The notes beneath the pieces are model-generated. The model saw only the letters and a program-made list of their open reading frames with translations, searched no databases and was not told the DNA's origin. 20,285 nucleotides of DNA from Phoronis australis (Eukaryota; Phoronida; Phoronidae). The stretch spans positions 46,445 through 66,729 of the forward strand of contig NMRA01000709.1 of the NCBI GenBank assembly GCA_002633005.1, written 5' to 3'. The position numbers were made by a program, and so were the translations under genes. Positions 8,211 to 17,828 of this stretch are shown here, piece after piece. Within the stretch, counting starts at the first letter, position 1. Each line of letters starts with the position of its first letter.

Positions 8211-10588
8211 AAAGTTTTAGCATTAAGATTGTGACAATGTTAGAAATTGTGAGATTGTTTTTTATTTTCTAAATTAAAAAGAAGTTACCTATGTTAGATA
8301 ACTTACCTAAATGTGACCTACTGTTGGGTAAGTTACATTGTTAAAAACAGCAAATGCTCAAAGATACCTAAATGTGACCCAAAACACTAGAGAATATAAC
8401 TGCATCTGCATGTACTTTGTTATTTATTCAGTCACCATACTTAACAAATTTTCAACTTTCATACTGCTGTCAGTACAGCAAAATATTAAATGCAATTGCT
8501 TTAAAACAACAAAGGCAGTGTTACCTGCATGTTGTTTAAACAAACATAATAAATATCAATACAAACCATACACAAATATATGATCCAATTTTACCAAATG
8601 TGCAAGTATTAGCATTCAGAGCAATTTGTACTTTTCCAACATTTGGAATTACCCCATAATCAGGTGATAGCAGCCACTGTAGCTACAGTAAAATTTTGTC
8701 TATTTCGAACAAAAATAATTTCCAAAAATTATTCATTTTGATTTTTCAAGGGCATTTAGCATTGTTGTGAAGACTTAAAATTTTTCAAGATATTGTCTGT
8801 CAGCAGCTATGGTACGGTCTTAGATATTGCTCGGCCGGGATTCTTGCGGTTCCGCACATTATTTATGAAAAAATAAGAAAATTAAATTTCACTAGTGGAC
8901 CCATACATTAATGTTTTATGCCTCAACGGTTATTGATTGTTTGTTTTAATTATGCTAGCCCAGCTACATGTTGAACTGGTGGGACTGTTATCAAGGAAAG
9001 CATGTTGTCAAGGTTACATGCCTGGGAAGTGACCTAAGCTTTCATTTGAACCATATTCAAACGGTTTTGGTACAGCATAGACTCTACATGGGTAACTGAA
9101 GAGCTGTATGCATCTGAGTTTTGATTTTAAACTTGTATTTATGTTGATTGTTAAGTAACATTACTTAGATTTCTTTCATGAATCAGTAGTTTTGGTCTTA
9201 CTAACAAAAGGCAGTTGCTTTTCTAACTGATTCAGCCAAATTGAAGGTTATTAGGGAAAAGTACAGCACAGATTTCAAAATGAGTTGGGGTTGAGACCAG
9301 AACCAACTATGTTTCCAAACTAACTTTGTTAAGTTACATGTAACCAGACCTTCTAATTAATCACTTAACTGAGACTGTAAAACTTAATTTTGTGTCAATT
9401 TTCACATCACTAGCTGACTGTTTGATTCACAGTAGGGGACACCAAATTTTTATTTTGGTTTAATGCATGGTATCTATTGGGCACAAAATAAGATTTGCAT
9501 AATTGTATACAAACTACCTGTAGATGTTTTAACTGCCATCACTTTCAGTCGTCGCCCGGCCAGTTCTCAGTCTGTGCAGTCATACTGGTTAATTGAACAC
9601 AAGTTCAACTGTGTGTTCATGCATGAGCAAGAGCACATTTCGGCTAAATACGTAATTGAGATTCTCAGTAATATTGCTATCACAAATGATTTTTTGTGGA
9701 AAGTGAAATAGCATTCATATTTTAGGTTTAATTGAGCGACATAATGTACTTGATGAAAGCCAGGCACATTGCAGTGGTTATGAGGCAACAAGTTTGAGTT
9801 GAAAACACCAGAACAAATGGCATACAAAGCATCTCAATGTTGGTTAGAACAAACAAGGAAGAAGCCTGGAGCGATCATCTCATGATCCGTATAGAACACC
9901 AGTGATTGCTGTAATGCAGATTAGTCTGGAGTAGAATGTGCTTAGAACGTCTACTAGTATGACTGTAACCGGACATTTACCTCTGTAGTTGTTCTTTTCA
10001 ACACCATGGTAATATTGTAGAATGGAAAGGTATAATTTATGTTTGATGCCTTATATAAATGGATGTTTCTGCTGGATGATATCCCTACAGTCGAAATATT
10101 GAAAAATTCAACATACAAGTTCAATAATAACCCATTCAGTAGACTGATGTTTCATGAAACCATATTGGGAAGCAAAAATAGTAATCAATGAAGTATTAGT
10201 TTTCAAGACAGTATTTTAGATGAACATTGGAAAAATAAAAACGTTTATAATTGTTAACAGTTAGTTTTTTCAGTTGATAAGTAATGAGGTAATTTAAAAT
10301 AAAATACTTAAATGTGCTTGAAATGCTGTTCTAAATATGCCTTTCTACGAGGGAGAATGTGATTTCATGGTTTTCTCCACTGGCATTCGACATATTTTGC
10401 GCCATTTTCAATGCTTAAATAAACACCCCGTTAGTGGCCCGGCCGTTGTGGCATTTCAGCGCTCTGTGTTGCTGTTGTTAGTTTAGTCAGGTAACCGATA
10501 TCATTGTTACAATTACCATAGATTTTGTCGTGCGTTAAAAATAAAACATCTTGGTATATTGTGATCAAGGCTTGCATACATTCAAGTT
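8211..10588. other. No gene recognised
   Basis: AT-rich sequence with only short ORFs (the longest are about 80 codons near 9463-9711 and 9567-9827), none with convincing splice context or a recognisable motif. Minor structure: TACCTAAATGTGACC is repeated at 8304 and 8365, and an imperfect inverted pair TAACTTACC/GGTAAGTTA flanks 8308-8326. Confidence 0.5.
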
Positions 10589-10656
10589 GTGGCAATTAGT
10601 AATAATACTTACATTACAATCAAAATTGTAATGTAAGTATTATTACTAATTGCCAC
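10589..10656. repeat. Perfect hairpin, 32-bp arms with 4-base loop
   Basis: The left arm 10589-10620 (starting GTGGCAATTAGTAATAATAC) is the exact reverse complement of the right arm 10625-10656 (ending ATTACTAATTGCCAC). The loop is CAAA. The pairing stops abruptly at both outer ends (T opposite T). It could be a tiny palindromic transposon remnant, a hairpin RNA precursor, or a fold-back sequencing or assembly artefact. Confidence 0.97.
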
Positions 10657-10904
10657 TGTAGACACTTTTAGAGTTTCTGTTATTAATTGTCATGTGATTT
10701 TGGTTTCATTTGTAATCATTATACATAAAATTGAAAACCATCACGTTAAATCCAGTATGCAACTGATTCTGTATTTTCTTGGCATGCGATAAAAATTATT
10801 TGTCAAGGACATTTCTGCATTAAGTTATTCATGCCACAAGTATGTTGTAGTCTTGCAGCAATCTTTTATTCAGGTGGTTCCCAGAAACTTCTAATAACCT
10901 TATG

Positions 10905-11155
10905 AAGATGTTTGCGGCAAGCTTGCAGCAATGTCTGCTGCTGGGTTGCAGGAACTGTTCCATATAAGGACATAGAGATGTTTGCAGCAAGCTTGCGGCA
11001 AACTTCATTTGCATGGTAAAAGTTTGCTGCATGTTTGCGGCTGGATTGCAGGAAATTTGCATCCACTCTTTGGTCAGAGATGATTCCATGTGTTTTCGGC
11101 TGGTTTGCAGAAGCTTTTGCAGCAAGCTTGCCGCAACTTTGCGTCAAGCTTGCAT
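10905..11155. repeat. Diverged relative of the 7.6-kb minisatellite
   Basis: Several words of the type TTTGCRGCAAGCTTGCRGCA occur here (about 10910, 10980 and 11115), along with GGTTGCAGGAA and GGATTGCAGGAAA. The same phrases, GTTTGCAGCAAGCTTGCAG and GCGGCAAACTTCATT, occur at the left edge of the 7587-8210 array. The units are irregular and much more diverged, so this looks like an older copy of the same family. Confidence 0.6.
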
Positions 11156-11164
11156 TTCCTGCTG

Positions 11165-11550
11165 AATTTCATGCAGTATCGCGTCAACCGTGAGACAGTG
11201 GATCTTCTTGGTCTAGCTCTTCCAACTCTCGGTGATAGACAGCTACGTCTCTATAGGTCATACGCTAGTCGCTGCGCTACAATATTTTCAGTAATTTTTG
11301 CTCAGGTGTTCGCCATGGTGATGATTCTGTATCCCTTTAGTTTGCTATGGTCTTTCATGGGCTTTGGAAGAACCACCATGCTGTAGTCTCTAAGGTCCTG
11401 GTCGTGTTTAAGAAATTCGACTGAACCCAGCCTCCAAGCAATGCTGTTTACGGGCCTGGTCATTAAATGCGATGAACTCGAAATATTTTGAACGGTATTT
11501 AAAGCCGAATCGTGATGACCGGCCTGTAAATCGTCATCATTGGAAGCCAC
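11165..11550 (-). pseudogene. Non-LTR retrotransposon reverse transcriptase fragment
   Basis: On the minus strand, 11550-11302 is open and ends with VVLPKPMKDHSKLKGYRIIT and MANT. This is the conserved start of LINE reverse transcriptase domains (PKPGKDxSxxxxYRPI). After a TGA the same frame continues with AKITENIVAQRLAYDL, a TAG, then recognisable RT-like remnants to about 11165. In-frame stops and loss of both ends show a dead fragment. The clade cannot be fixed. It abuts the minisatellite-like repeat at 10905-11155. Confidence 0.75.
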
Positions 11551-11594
11551 GGCCTCCTGCTTCAGCCTCCCGGCGAGGCCTGGTACCTAGTACG

Positions 11595-11614
11595 TCCCTC
11601 TATATATAGAGGGA
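11595..11614. repeat. Perfect 20-bp palindrome
   Basis: TCCCTCTATATATAGAGGGA is identical to its own reverse complement. It lies just upstream of the minus-strand RT fragment, beside a GGTACC. It may be a terminal or target feature of a mobile element, or chance. Confidence 0.9.
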
Positions 11615-11619
11615 GATGT

Positions 11620-12364
11620 CATTCCTCGCTTTCTACGCCTGTGAAAGCTACTTGCCAAATTTCAAAAAATCCACCCACAAGTGTGGATACTTCGCGTCCG
11701 TCACCACGTTAATGGACTGTCCATGATTCACAAGAAGTTTAGGATACACAGCGGTAGATGCAAAATCTACACTAGAGGACGGGGCAGTATTTTAGTCGGA
11801 CTCGTGTGAGGAAAGTCAAGGTCAGCCATAGTGTTGCCAGTGGCAAAACATCTCAATTCATTGAGTTGTTTAACGGACAAAGAAGATAGTGTTATAAAAC
11901 ACATAAAAAGAACTGATAATATGGCCGCAAGTTGGCTCAAACTACGTCGAATCCATCCGAAAAGGGGAATAAGACGTCGACTCCATGACAGGCTAATCTT
12001 TAAGGATTCGGGACATACAGCCAGTGCTCGGACGCAAAAAAAAAACGAAATTATCACTGGGGTGGGGGGATTAGTGGTTGGTTCATCCAAAAATCAATTG
12101 GGGGGGNCTAGTGGTTGGTTCACCCGAAAATCAACGTCAACTTTAGTTTTCTCGTTAGGAAGACATCCCGTCTGCCAAGTTCATAATGACCCTTGTTTAG
12201 AACAGTTTGCAAGAGACTAGGGTGGCCTAAAAAGTGCAAAGCTGTCCTTTCACCAATAAAAACTTCAGTACAGTGGTTTAGAAATTAGAGCAGGTGTTGG
12301 CCTATATTAAAATGGAAAGCTAAATAACTTAACATACAAAAAGACCAGCTGACATTGGCAGAAA
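11620..12364. other. No gene recognised; contains a single-N join at 12107
   Basis: A 129-codon plus-strand ORF (11831-12220) is open only by reading through the N at 12107, has no recognisable motif and no clear splice context. Around the N, TAGTGGTTGGTTCAYCC occurs on both sides (12072 and 12109), which suggests an unmerged contig overlap. G-runs flank the join. Confidence 0.45.
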
Positions 12365-12439
12365 TTGAATGAGATACATGTATACATAGACAACGACTTC
12401 AAAAATTTTAAGCCCATTTTCCGAACTATTTTAGGACTG

Positions 12440-13070
12440 TGGCGGAGCGCATTTTTCCTGTACCACAGGAGATTGAAAGCTGTTATGCATTTTCATGGAA
12501 AAATGTTTAACATTTTGCGCAGTACGTACGACTATACAATCGTGTGTTATGGTATAGGAACAGACCACTCCCTATGATAACTGTGAAGTTGGTGTCCGGC
12601 AATTATTTGTTACAAGTCCCTGGCTATTCTCGCTGTTTGTTAGCACACCAGTGTCTGATATTAGAGAAAATGTAGGCAGAGGTATACGCGTTTCCCGGGT
12701 TGTGATATAGGTTCTGTTTTTCGCTGATGATTTACTGCTGGTGCCGAATACTGTTGCTCAATGTCCTCGAAAAATTTTGTCGAGATTGTGACTTGCAAAA
12801 GTCAATTTGGAGAAAACAAATGTTGTGATATTTAAGCAAGGGGTATACGTTTAAATACTGAAAGATGTTTTTTTAGCGACGAGAAAGTACTTGGAGTCAC
12901 ATTCTCCTGCAGACTTAAATGGACAGAGTGTTGTAGAGTTCTTGCAAGCCAAGCTCGAAAAGCAATCAGCGTTATTAAAGCTACTCTGTCAAAATTTAAC
13001 TGCACTTTCCATACAGCGCTCTTTAAATTCTTTGTTTTTATGATAATGCAAAAATTATCATATGGTGAAA
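12440..13070 (+). pseudogene. Non-LTR retrotransposon reverse transcriptase, decayed
   Basis: RT landmarks occur in order but across frames: GKMFNILRSTYDYT (about 12497-12538), CEVGVRQ...SPWLFSLFV (12582-12644, motif B region), VLFFADDLLLV (12711-12743, catalytic YADD-type box with Phe in place of Tyr), VNLEKTNVVIFK, and KVLGVTFSCRLKWT with downstream ASQARKAISVIKATLSKFN (from 12884). The frame holding CEVGVRQ and FADD has TAG just before FADD, then TGA and TAA; the flanking segments are in another frame. This is a dead LINE copy lacking its endonuclease and 5' part. It is on the opposite strand from the RT fragment at 11165-11550, so the two are separate insertions. Confidence 0.85.
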
Positions 13071-13271
13071 AATATATATGAATCTATTGAAAATTTTTTT
13101 TTTCTGCAGGCAGAAAGTCTTTTTTTTATATTTTGCTCTAGCATGATAATTACAAGTCAAATCAAACAATATACTATACATCGTTTACAAAAGATAACAT
13201 TAAATCATTACTCAACAAGTACCGTATTTCCTTCAGGATGTAATTTAATAAAGTTTATGAACAATTGGAAA

Positions 13272-13348
13272 TTAAAGTGGCATGGACCGCGAAAACTCGT
13301 GAAAAATACGTTTTAAACGATCCCTAACCAAAGTACCTTCCGTCAACC
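13272..13348 (+). repeat. 77-bp repeat, copy 1, ending exactly at an N
   Basis: This segment (starting TTAAAGTGGCATGGACCGCG and ending CCTTCCGTCAACC) is the same as 15378-15453 except for one A in an AAA run. Copy 1 stops at the single N at 13349. It is either a dispersed repeat or a shared contig end. Confidence 0.95.
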
Positions 13349-13349
13349 N

Positions 13350-13846
13350 AGTCCGGGAGTTGAAAATTAATTGTCACCGAATATCGTAAAGGCTGGTGTG
13401 TTGAAATACCGTATTGGCTAAGAAAAGGAAATTGTGAGTTTTGTAGAATTCGAAGACAGTTTTCTGTGAATCAGTGAGTGTTCGCAAAGATAGCGCATCA
13501 GTGTTCCGCACGACAAAGAACCGGTTGGGTAAGTTTGCCTTGCATTGTTTATGCCCTTTACTACTGTACTTCACTCTGAAGGTGTTGCTTCCCATTGACT
13601 AAATTCTAGTCATAAATATCCTAAGTGGGTTAACCTTAGGGGGATTGAGCACTCTTTGTGTAGACATACATTTGGGTTATGAGATAGTTGTGGCAGAATC
13701 AGCTGGGTTGTGTACTGACAGATTGCCTGTGTGTTACATAAGTGTTGTTTTTGTTTAGGTTCAGTGGCCTGAACAAGTGCCTCTGGTAAAGATCAACTCT
13801 TTAGAGTAGTCCATTGCGAGGGGTGTTTAGAAAATAAAATTTCAGT
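13350..13846 (+). other. Upstream region of the gag ORF, probably retrotransposon 5' part
   Basis: About 500 bases lie between the N at 13349 and the gag start. For a Ty3-type element this should hold LTR end, primer-binding site and leader. No clear LTR boundary or tRNA-complementary site could be confirmed; TGGCAGAATCAGCTGGG at about 13691 is the only weak primer-site-like stretch. A small intron-like or leader region with several GT/AG words precedes the ATG. Confidence 0.35.
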
Positions 13847-14429
13847 ATGGATCTGGAAAATTTTAATAAGTTTTTGACACAGGGTCAACAACTTGGTTTG
13901 GAAGGAACTGACTTAATGGAATATGTTGAGCGAAAGCAAAAAGAAATTTTTGAGCGTCAAGAGCGCCAGCTCATTCGTGATTCCCGTGAAAAGGAAATGG
14001 CTCACGAGAATCATATTATAAATCAGCAAGTAGAGTTGCAAAGGCTCAAAAATGCCGGAATTGAAAGAGATTCAGCAACGAAAACCAAACCCTACGCCCA
14101 AAGGGGGCCGAAATTACCATGTTTCGATGAAAACCGCGACAACATGGATTCATACCTCTCAAGGTTTGAGAAGTATGCAGCCACAAATGGTTGGAGCCAA
14201 GAAGAAATGGCTATTAATTTGAGTGTCCTTCTGCAAGGGAAGGCACTGGACACTTATTCTAGGATGACAACTGAAGATGTTGACAATTACAAAAAAATTA
14301 AGGAAGCTTTATTAAAAAGCTATGTGTTAACCGAAGACGGTTACAGAAAAAAGTTTTTTCAATCTACCATTGAAAAAGGGGAGACGGCTGCTCAATTTGT
14401 AGCACGCCTGTCAATGACTTTCGACCGCT
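13847..14429 (+). CDS. Ty3/gypsy-type retrotransposon gag, 3'-truncated by an assembly gap
   Basis: The frame is open for 194 codons from ATG (13847) to the N at 14430. The N-terminus has a charged coiled-coil-like stretch (MEYVERKQKEIFERQERQ at about 24-41) rich in E, K, R and Q. A capsid-like domain follows: LPCFDENRDNMDSYLSRFEK (about 89-108), NLSVLLQGKALDTYSRM (about 124-140) and AAQFVARL near the end. This resembles the SCAN/retrotransposon capsid pattern of metazoan Ty3-type elements (PxFDE..D.D.YL.RFE.YA..., LLxGxAL). Gag forms the particle shell that packages element RNA. The nucleocapsid zinc knuckle and pol are absent because the sequence changes at the N. The lack of stops suggests a young copy. 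Confidence 0.8.
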
Positions 14430-14436
14430 NGAGGGT

Positions 14437-14565
14437 GACACCCAGCTAGCAGGCAGGTTTGATGGGGGTTTCATTGTTATACCTAGCTTGCTGGCAGATA
14501 TGATGGTGGGAGGGGGGGGTTGACTGTTATACCCATCTAGCAGGCGGGCGTAATGGGGGAAGTCA
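14437..14565 (+). repeat. Three diverged tandem units of about 41-50 bp
   Basis: AGCTAGCAGGCAGG (14444), AGCTTGCTGGCAGATATGATGG (14485) and ATCTAGCAGGCGGGCGTAATGG (14534) start three units. Units 2 and 3 are preceded by TTGTTATACC or CTGTTATACCC and unit 1 by TGACACCC; all three have G-rich tails. They start immediately after the N at 14430, so the join may have been forced by this low-complexity sequence. Confidence 0.6.
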
Positions 14566-15377
14566 TCGAGTTTCATCGTGTGAAACTGTCTGCTGAATCT
14601 GCAAACCTTGGTAAAATAGATTTGAGGCCATTAAACACGGTGAAAATATGGCCTGTAAGGTCCACCGTAGACAACAAGTGAAGATGCACTGGAAGTCATC
14701 TCATTTTAAAATCTGTCTAATGCAAAATTGGAACAAAAAATGTCCTGCCATAGAAGTACATACATGTTTCATCCATGTAGTCACGTGGTATTTTCGTCAC
14801 CTTTTCCCGAAGTGACTCTTTGTATTATATCTCTTACAATTATAAATTGGTCATAATCTGTTATGTATTTGAATAGGGTGGTTTCTTGGCTTGTGTATCG
14901 AACAAGGTGAGACCAGCTATTTGTACTTGACATGAAGTGAGTCGTTTTGACAAAGTGCTGTTTTTTACCTGCTTTAAATTTGGTGGCATTGAATCTTGAT
15001 TAGGTGCTAGGCAACTTAGTGCGACTAGTTCGGCATGCTCTGATAGCTGCAAATGAACCGTGTAATGTTTCTACACACAACAACACCGTGTATGGCTCCA
15101 TTCTTTAACTCTTTCACTGTCAAGTGTGACTTGCATTCCCCAGTTTCAAATTTGAGGACATATATAACATAGGGTGCGAATGCTAAGAAAGCTTTAAAGT
15201 TGTTACCTTTGGTTGTTATGGTCAAACCTCACTGATTATGTCATGAAATTGTAGTTATCTCCCAATGGGATTTTGAATTAAGTGCGTCGTCAAAGGCAAA
15301 GTACCCAACTTGCGGACGGTTGGGACTGGGTAACTCGTTGAAATGCCTGCGTGGCAGTGAAAGAGTAAAAGTTTCCT
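14566..15377. other. No gene recognised
   Basis: AT-rich sequence with only short, motif-free ORFs on both strands and no convincing exon signals. Confidence 0.45.
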
Positions 15378-15453
15378 TAAAGTGGCATGGACCGCGAAAA
15401 CTCGTGAAAAATACGTTTTAAACGATCCCTAACCAAAGTACCTTCCGTCAACC
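15378..15453 (+). repeat. 77-bp repeat, copy 2
   Basis: Second copy of the segment at 13272-13348, here continuing without a break into TTTACTAAAAAG. It lies about 140 bases upstream of the promoter-like motifs of the 15868 gene. Confidence 0.95.
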
Positions 15454-15587
15454 TTTACTAAAAAGTTATTCACTTCCCCCTGAGAAGGAATTTCCAGAAA
15501 AAATGACCCAATTCATGGTTTTTGAAAGAAGTACGAAGAAAAGCTTGTATGGTAACCACCTATACCTGCCTATCTTCCTTTCACTTA

Positions 15588-15612
15588 TTATAAATGCGCG
15601 CATGCGCTCAGT
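15588..15612 (+). promoter_or_regulatory. TATA-like box, NRF-1-like site and initiator of the 15868 gene
   Basis: TATAAA (15590-15595) runs into TGCGCGCATGCGCTCA (15595-15610), which matches the NRF-1 palindrome GCGCATGCGC, and TCAGTC (15608-15613) resembles an initiator. About 260 bases of leader would separate this from the start codon at 15868. Confidence 0.45.
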
Positions 15613-15867
15613 CATTCGGCAAACGAACAGCTGATTCAGTGTCAAGAGTGTTGTGGAGTGAATACTTTGCCACCCAATTTGCTTTATACATCGTGCCGTG
15701 TATTTTGTGCCTACCTCTACGATTCTTCATGATTGGACCATTACTTGAGATTTGATCATGCTGATCTGCAGTGGACTATTATTCATTTACACTACGTGTC
15801 AGAGAACGGTGCTGCCTTAGTGCGCTAATAATCGCTGACGCAGTTTTGCAAGACAATACGAGACAAG

Positions 15868-16080
15868 ATGTCGGACAGTGGAAAGCTGGGCAAGAAAATG
15901 GGGCGTTCGTCTAAGCTAACCGACTCAGTTAGAAAGAAAAGAAGGCAAGTCTTGCAGATGAAAGTTAATAAACGACGCATTTATCTGGGTACGGAGCACT
16001 GCCGCTGGGAATCTCTTATAGAAGTGAGCTATCCGTCACTAATTCCGAGCTGGCCAAACGATAGCTTGATCATGCGTACG
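15868..16080 (+). CDS. First coding exon of an unknown basic protein
   Basis: The ATG has A at -3 (ACAAGATGT). The exon gives exactly 71 codons, then a consensus donor GTAAGT at 16081. The first 35 or so residues are very basic (GKLGKKMGRSSK, then VRKKRRQVLQMKVNKRR), which suggests nuclear or nucleic-acid contact. VNKRRIYLGTEHCRWESLIE resembles a motif I recall from many uncharacterised invertebrate and fish proteins (RxxIGxxFxRWRxL), which occurs near the N-terminus of lineage-expanded proteins of unknown function. That link is from memory and uncertain. If the donor is not used, the same frame stays open to a stop at 16264-16266, giving 132 residues. The upstream promoter motifs support a real 5' end here. 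Confidence 0.6.
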
Positions 16081-16266
16081 GTAAGTACTTGTTCGGTCCT
16101 GCATACTTCGGTAGTTATCGGGACATTGAGCGGCCCCAGCTTATTAAAATCACCTCGATCTAATAAAGTAATGGTCCGAGAACTCACTGAGAAAGTGAAG
16201 AGTGTGAAAGTTAAACTGTCAGACATAAAATTCACCGAGTTGCATTGTCTGTTGACATTTAGCTAA

Positions 16267-16856
16267 GCGGCTAAGCCTATACTTGTGGCTAAGCCTATGA
16301 CCTACTTATATTGACGACTTGTTTAGTTGTTTGCAGTTGATAATTCTGGAAACACTAAGAGAAATTGCAAAGCATTATTACTTTGAGATAGTACCACCGT
16401 CTCATCTGACTGCAGTAGAGATGGCAGTTGTCCAATAGGCCCTCCACCAGTTGGAAGTTTTTTGGCGAATTGTGCCACATTGATTAAACCATCGAAGTCA
16501 TGTTTCTGCAACGAACTTTTGCAGATAGGGGGATACCTTAGGGGAATGGTAATGTCTTAAACTCTTCCCAACTCGGTCAAATACGAACGGGCATTAGGAG
16601 TCGATTTTCTGTCCTTCGTTACGGTAACAAAATCATGGACTGATCATTTTTGAGAAACTGGCCCAATTCTGTGTTGATTGAATCATTGCTGTAGCGTTTT
16701 GAAATCACATTGAGATCGACCTCCATGACGGAGTAAATCAATCATTAAAGCACTACACTGGTGATCACCAGAGTGTGCTAGTACTTGAAACTTGGCCGCA
16801 AGGGTTGTACCACTCATACCTGTGCAAAATGATATTGTAGATGAACAAAGAAACAA
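16267..16856. other. No exon recognised
   Basis: Probably intron of the 15868 gene. It contains only short, motif-free ORFs. Confidence 0.4.
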
Positions 16857-17165
16857 ATCAGAAAGAAATCTTGATTACCAAAGTATTTATTCAAGTTGGA
16901 AGGAATTAAAGACATCGACAGCCTCCTAAGGTTACCATGGCTATGTTATAAAGGTACTTAAGGCAGCATGACTTTGATGGTTTAGTTTGTGCGAGGTACG
17001 AGTTGCCAAANATCAGAAAGAAATCTTGATTACCAAAGTATTTGTTCAAGTTGGAAGGAATTAAAGACATTGACAGCCTCCTAAGGTGACCATGTCTATG
17101 TTATAAAGGTACTTATGTCAGCATGTCTTTGATGGTTTAGTTTGTGCGAGGTACGAGTTGCCAAA
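16857..17165 (+). repeat. 154-bp direct duplication around a single N (17011)
   Basis: 16857-17010 and 17012-17165 are equal in length (154 bp) and about 95% identical, with the N exactly between them. Differences are single-base substitutions. This is the pattern expected when two overlapping contig ends or alleles are placed side by side, not a biological tandem repeat. Confidence 0.93.
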
Positions 17166-17266
17166 AAGGCTTCTTGCTGCCCCTGGATCCCCCTGTGCCA
17201 CCAGTTATGGCCCAGTTCAGACAGCAATTCTGTTTTAGTGGCAAGCTGTGCATTTTGCCAGATTGA
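17141..17266 (+). CDS. Candidate exon, possibly terminal, unknown product
   Basis: The acceptor is GTCTTTGATGGTTTAG (last intron base 17140). In the phase left by the 15868 exon (phase 0) it is open for 41 codons, starting FVRGTSCQKGFLLPLDPPVP and ending CILPD, then TGA at 17264. The proline-rich middle looks protein-like but matches nothing I know. Another frame is open through this stretch and on to 17480, so the frame is not settled. The acceptor and first 25 bases also occur in the duplicated copy before the N at 17011. Confidence 0.3.
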   Translation, partial: FVRGTSCQKGFLLPLDPPVPPVMAQFRQQFCFSGKLCILPD

Positions 17267-17340
17267 GTATTTGCAAAGTAGGTACAAAACCATGTCTCAT
17301 GGATTTGTAGCCTTGTTATCTTGTTGTACCTTATTTGCAG

Positions 17341-17475
17341 ACCTATGTATATTGACATTAAGTGGTATTATAATCAGAGATCAAGAGGCCTACCTTCTTC
17401 AAAGATATTATGCGAGATATGGAAGAAAATCCACTGCTAAAACCCCATTAATCAAAATTTCGCTGCCCTACAAAG
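17341..17475 (+). CDS. Candidate internal exon, unknown product
   Basis: A strong pyrimidine-rich acceptor (TTGTTGTACCTTATTTGCAG, last base 17340) and a moderate donor (AAAG|GTTAAC at 17476) bound 135 nt. The only frame open throughout gives LCILTLSGIIIRDQEAYLLQ and on to KISLPYK, 44 codons plus a final G. That G joins GT of the next candidate exon (17829) to make Gly in phase. No family was recognised. Confidence 0.45.
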
Positions 17476-17541
17476 GTTAACAAAGTAAAAGCACAAACGT
17501 TCGTTGATCAATTTTCAAAATTCAAAAATACATTAACTGAG

Positions 17542-17745
17542 GATAATTTTTGGTAACAAATTCCAATTTGCAACAAGAAATTTAGTAATGAATTGCACTC
17601 GCATTTTTTGTGATGGTTATTCATGTAGTTTGGTTGTTATTATGGCNGATAATTTTTGGTAACAAATTCCAATTCGCAACAAGAAATTTAGTAATGAATT
17701 GCACTCACATTTTTTGTGATGGTGTGGTTTGGTTGTTATTATGGC
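17542..17745 (+). repeat. About 100-bp direct duplication around a single N (17647)
   Basis: 17542-17646 and 17648-17745 are near-identical (both start GATAATTTTTGGTAAC and end TTGTTATTATGGC) with the N between them. They differ by a few transitions and a short indel. This is an unmerged overlap, as at 17011. Confidence 0.92.
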
Positions 17746-17828
17746 GGCGAATTGTAACACCTGTATGCTTTGACATCTGTACCTGTAGTTAATAACTAGG
17801 TTATTGTAATTTCATTTTTGCACTGTAG

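Noticed and set aside
9463-9827. Overlapping 82- and 86-codon ORFs on opposite strands
   Set aside because: No recognisable domain and no splice or promoter context; their length is expected by chance.
11831-12220. 129-codon plus-strand ORF
   Set aside because: It crosses the N at 12107 and its flanking duplication, and has no recognisable motif.
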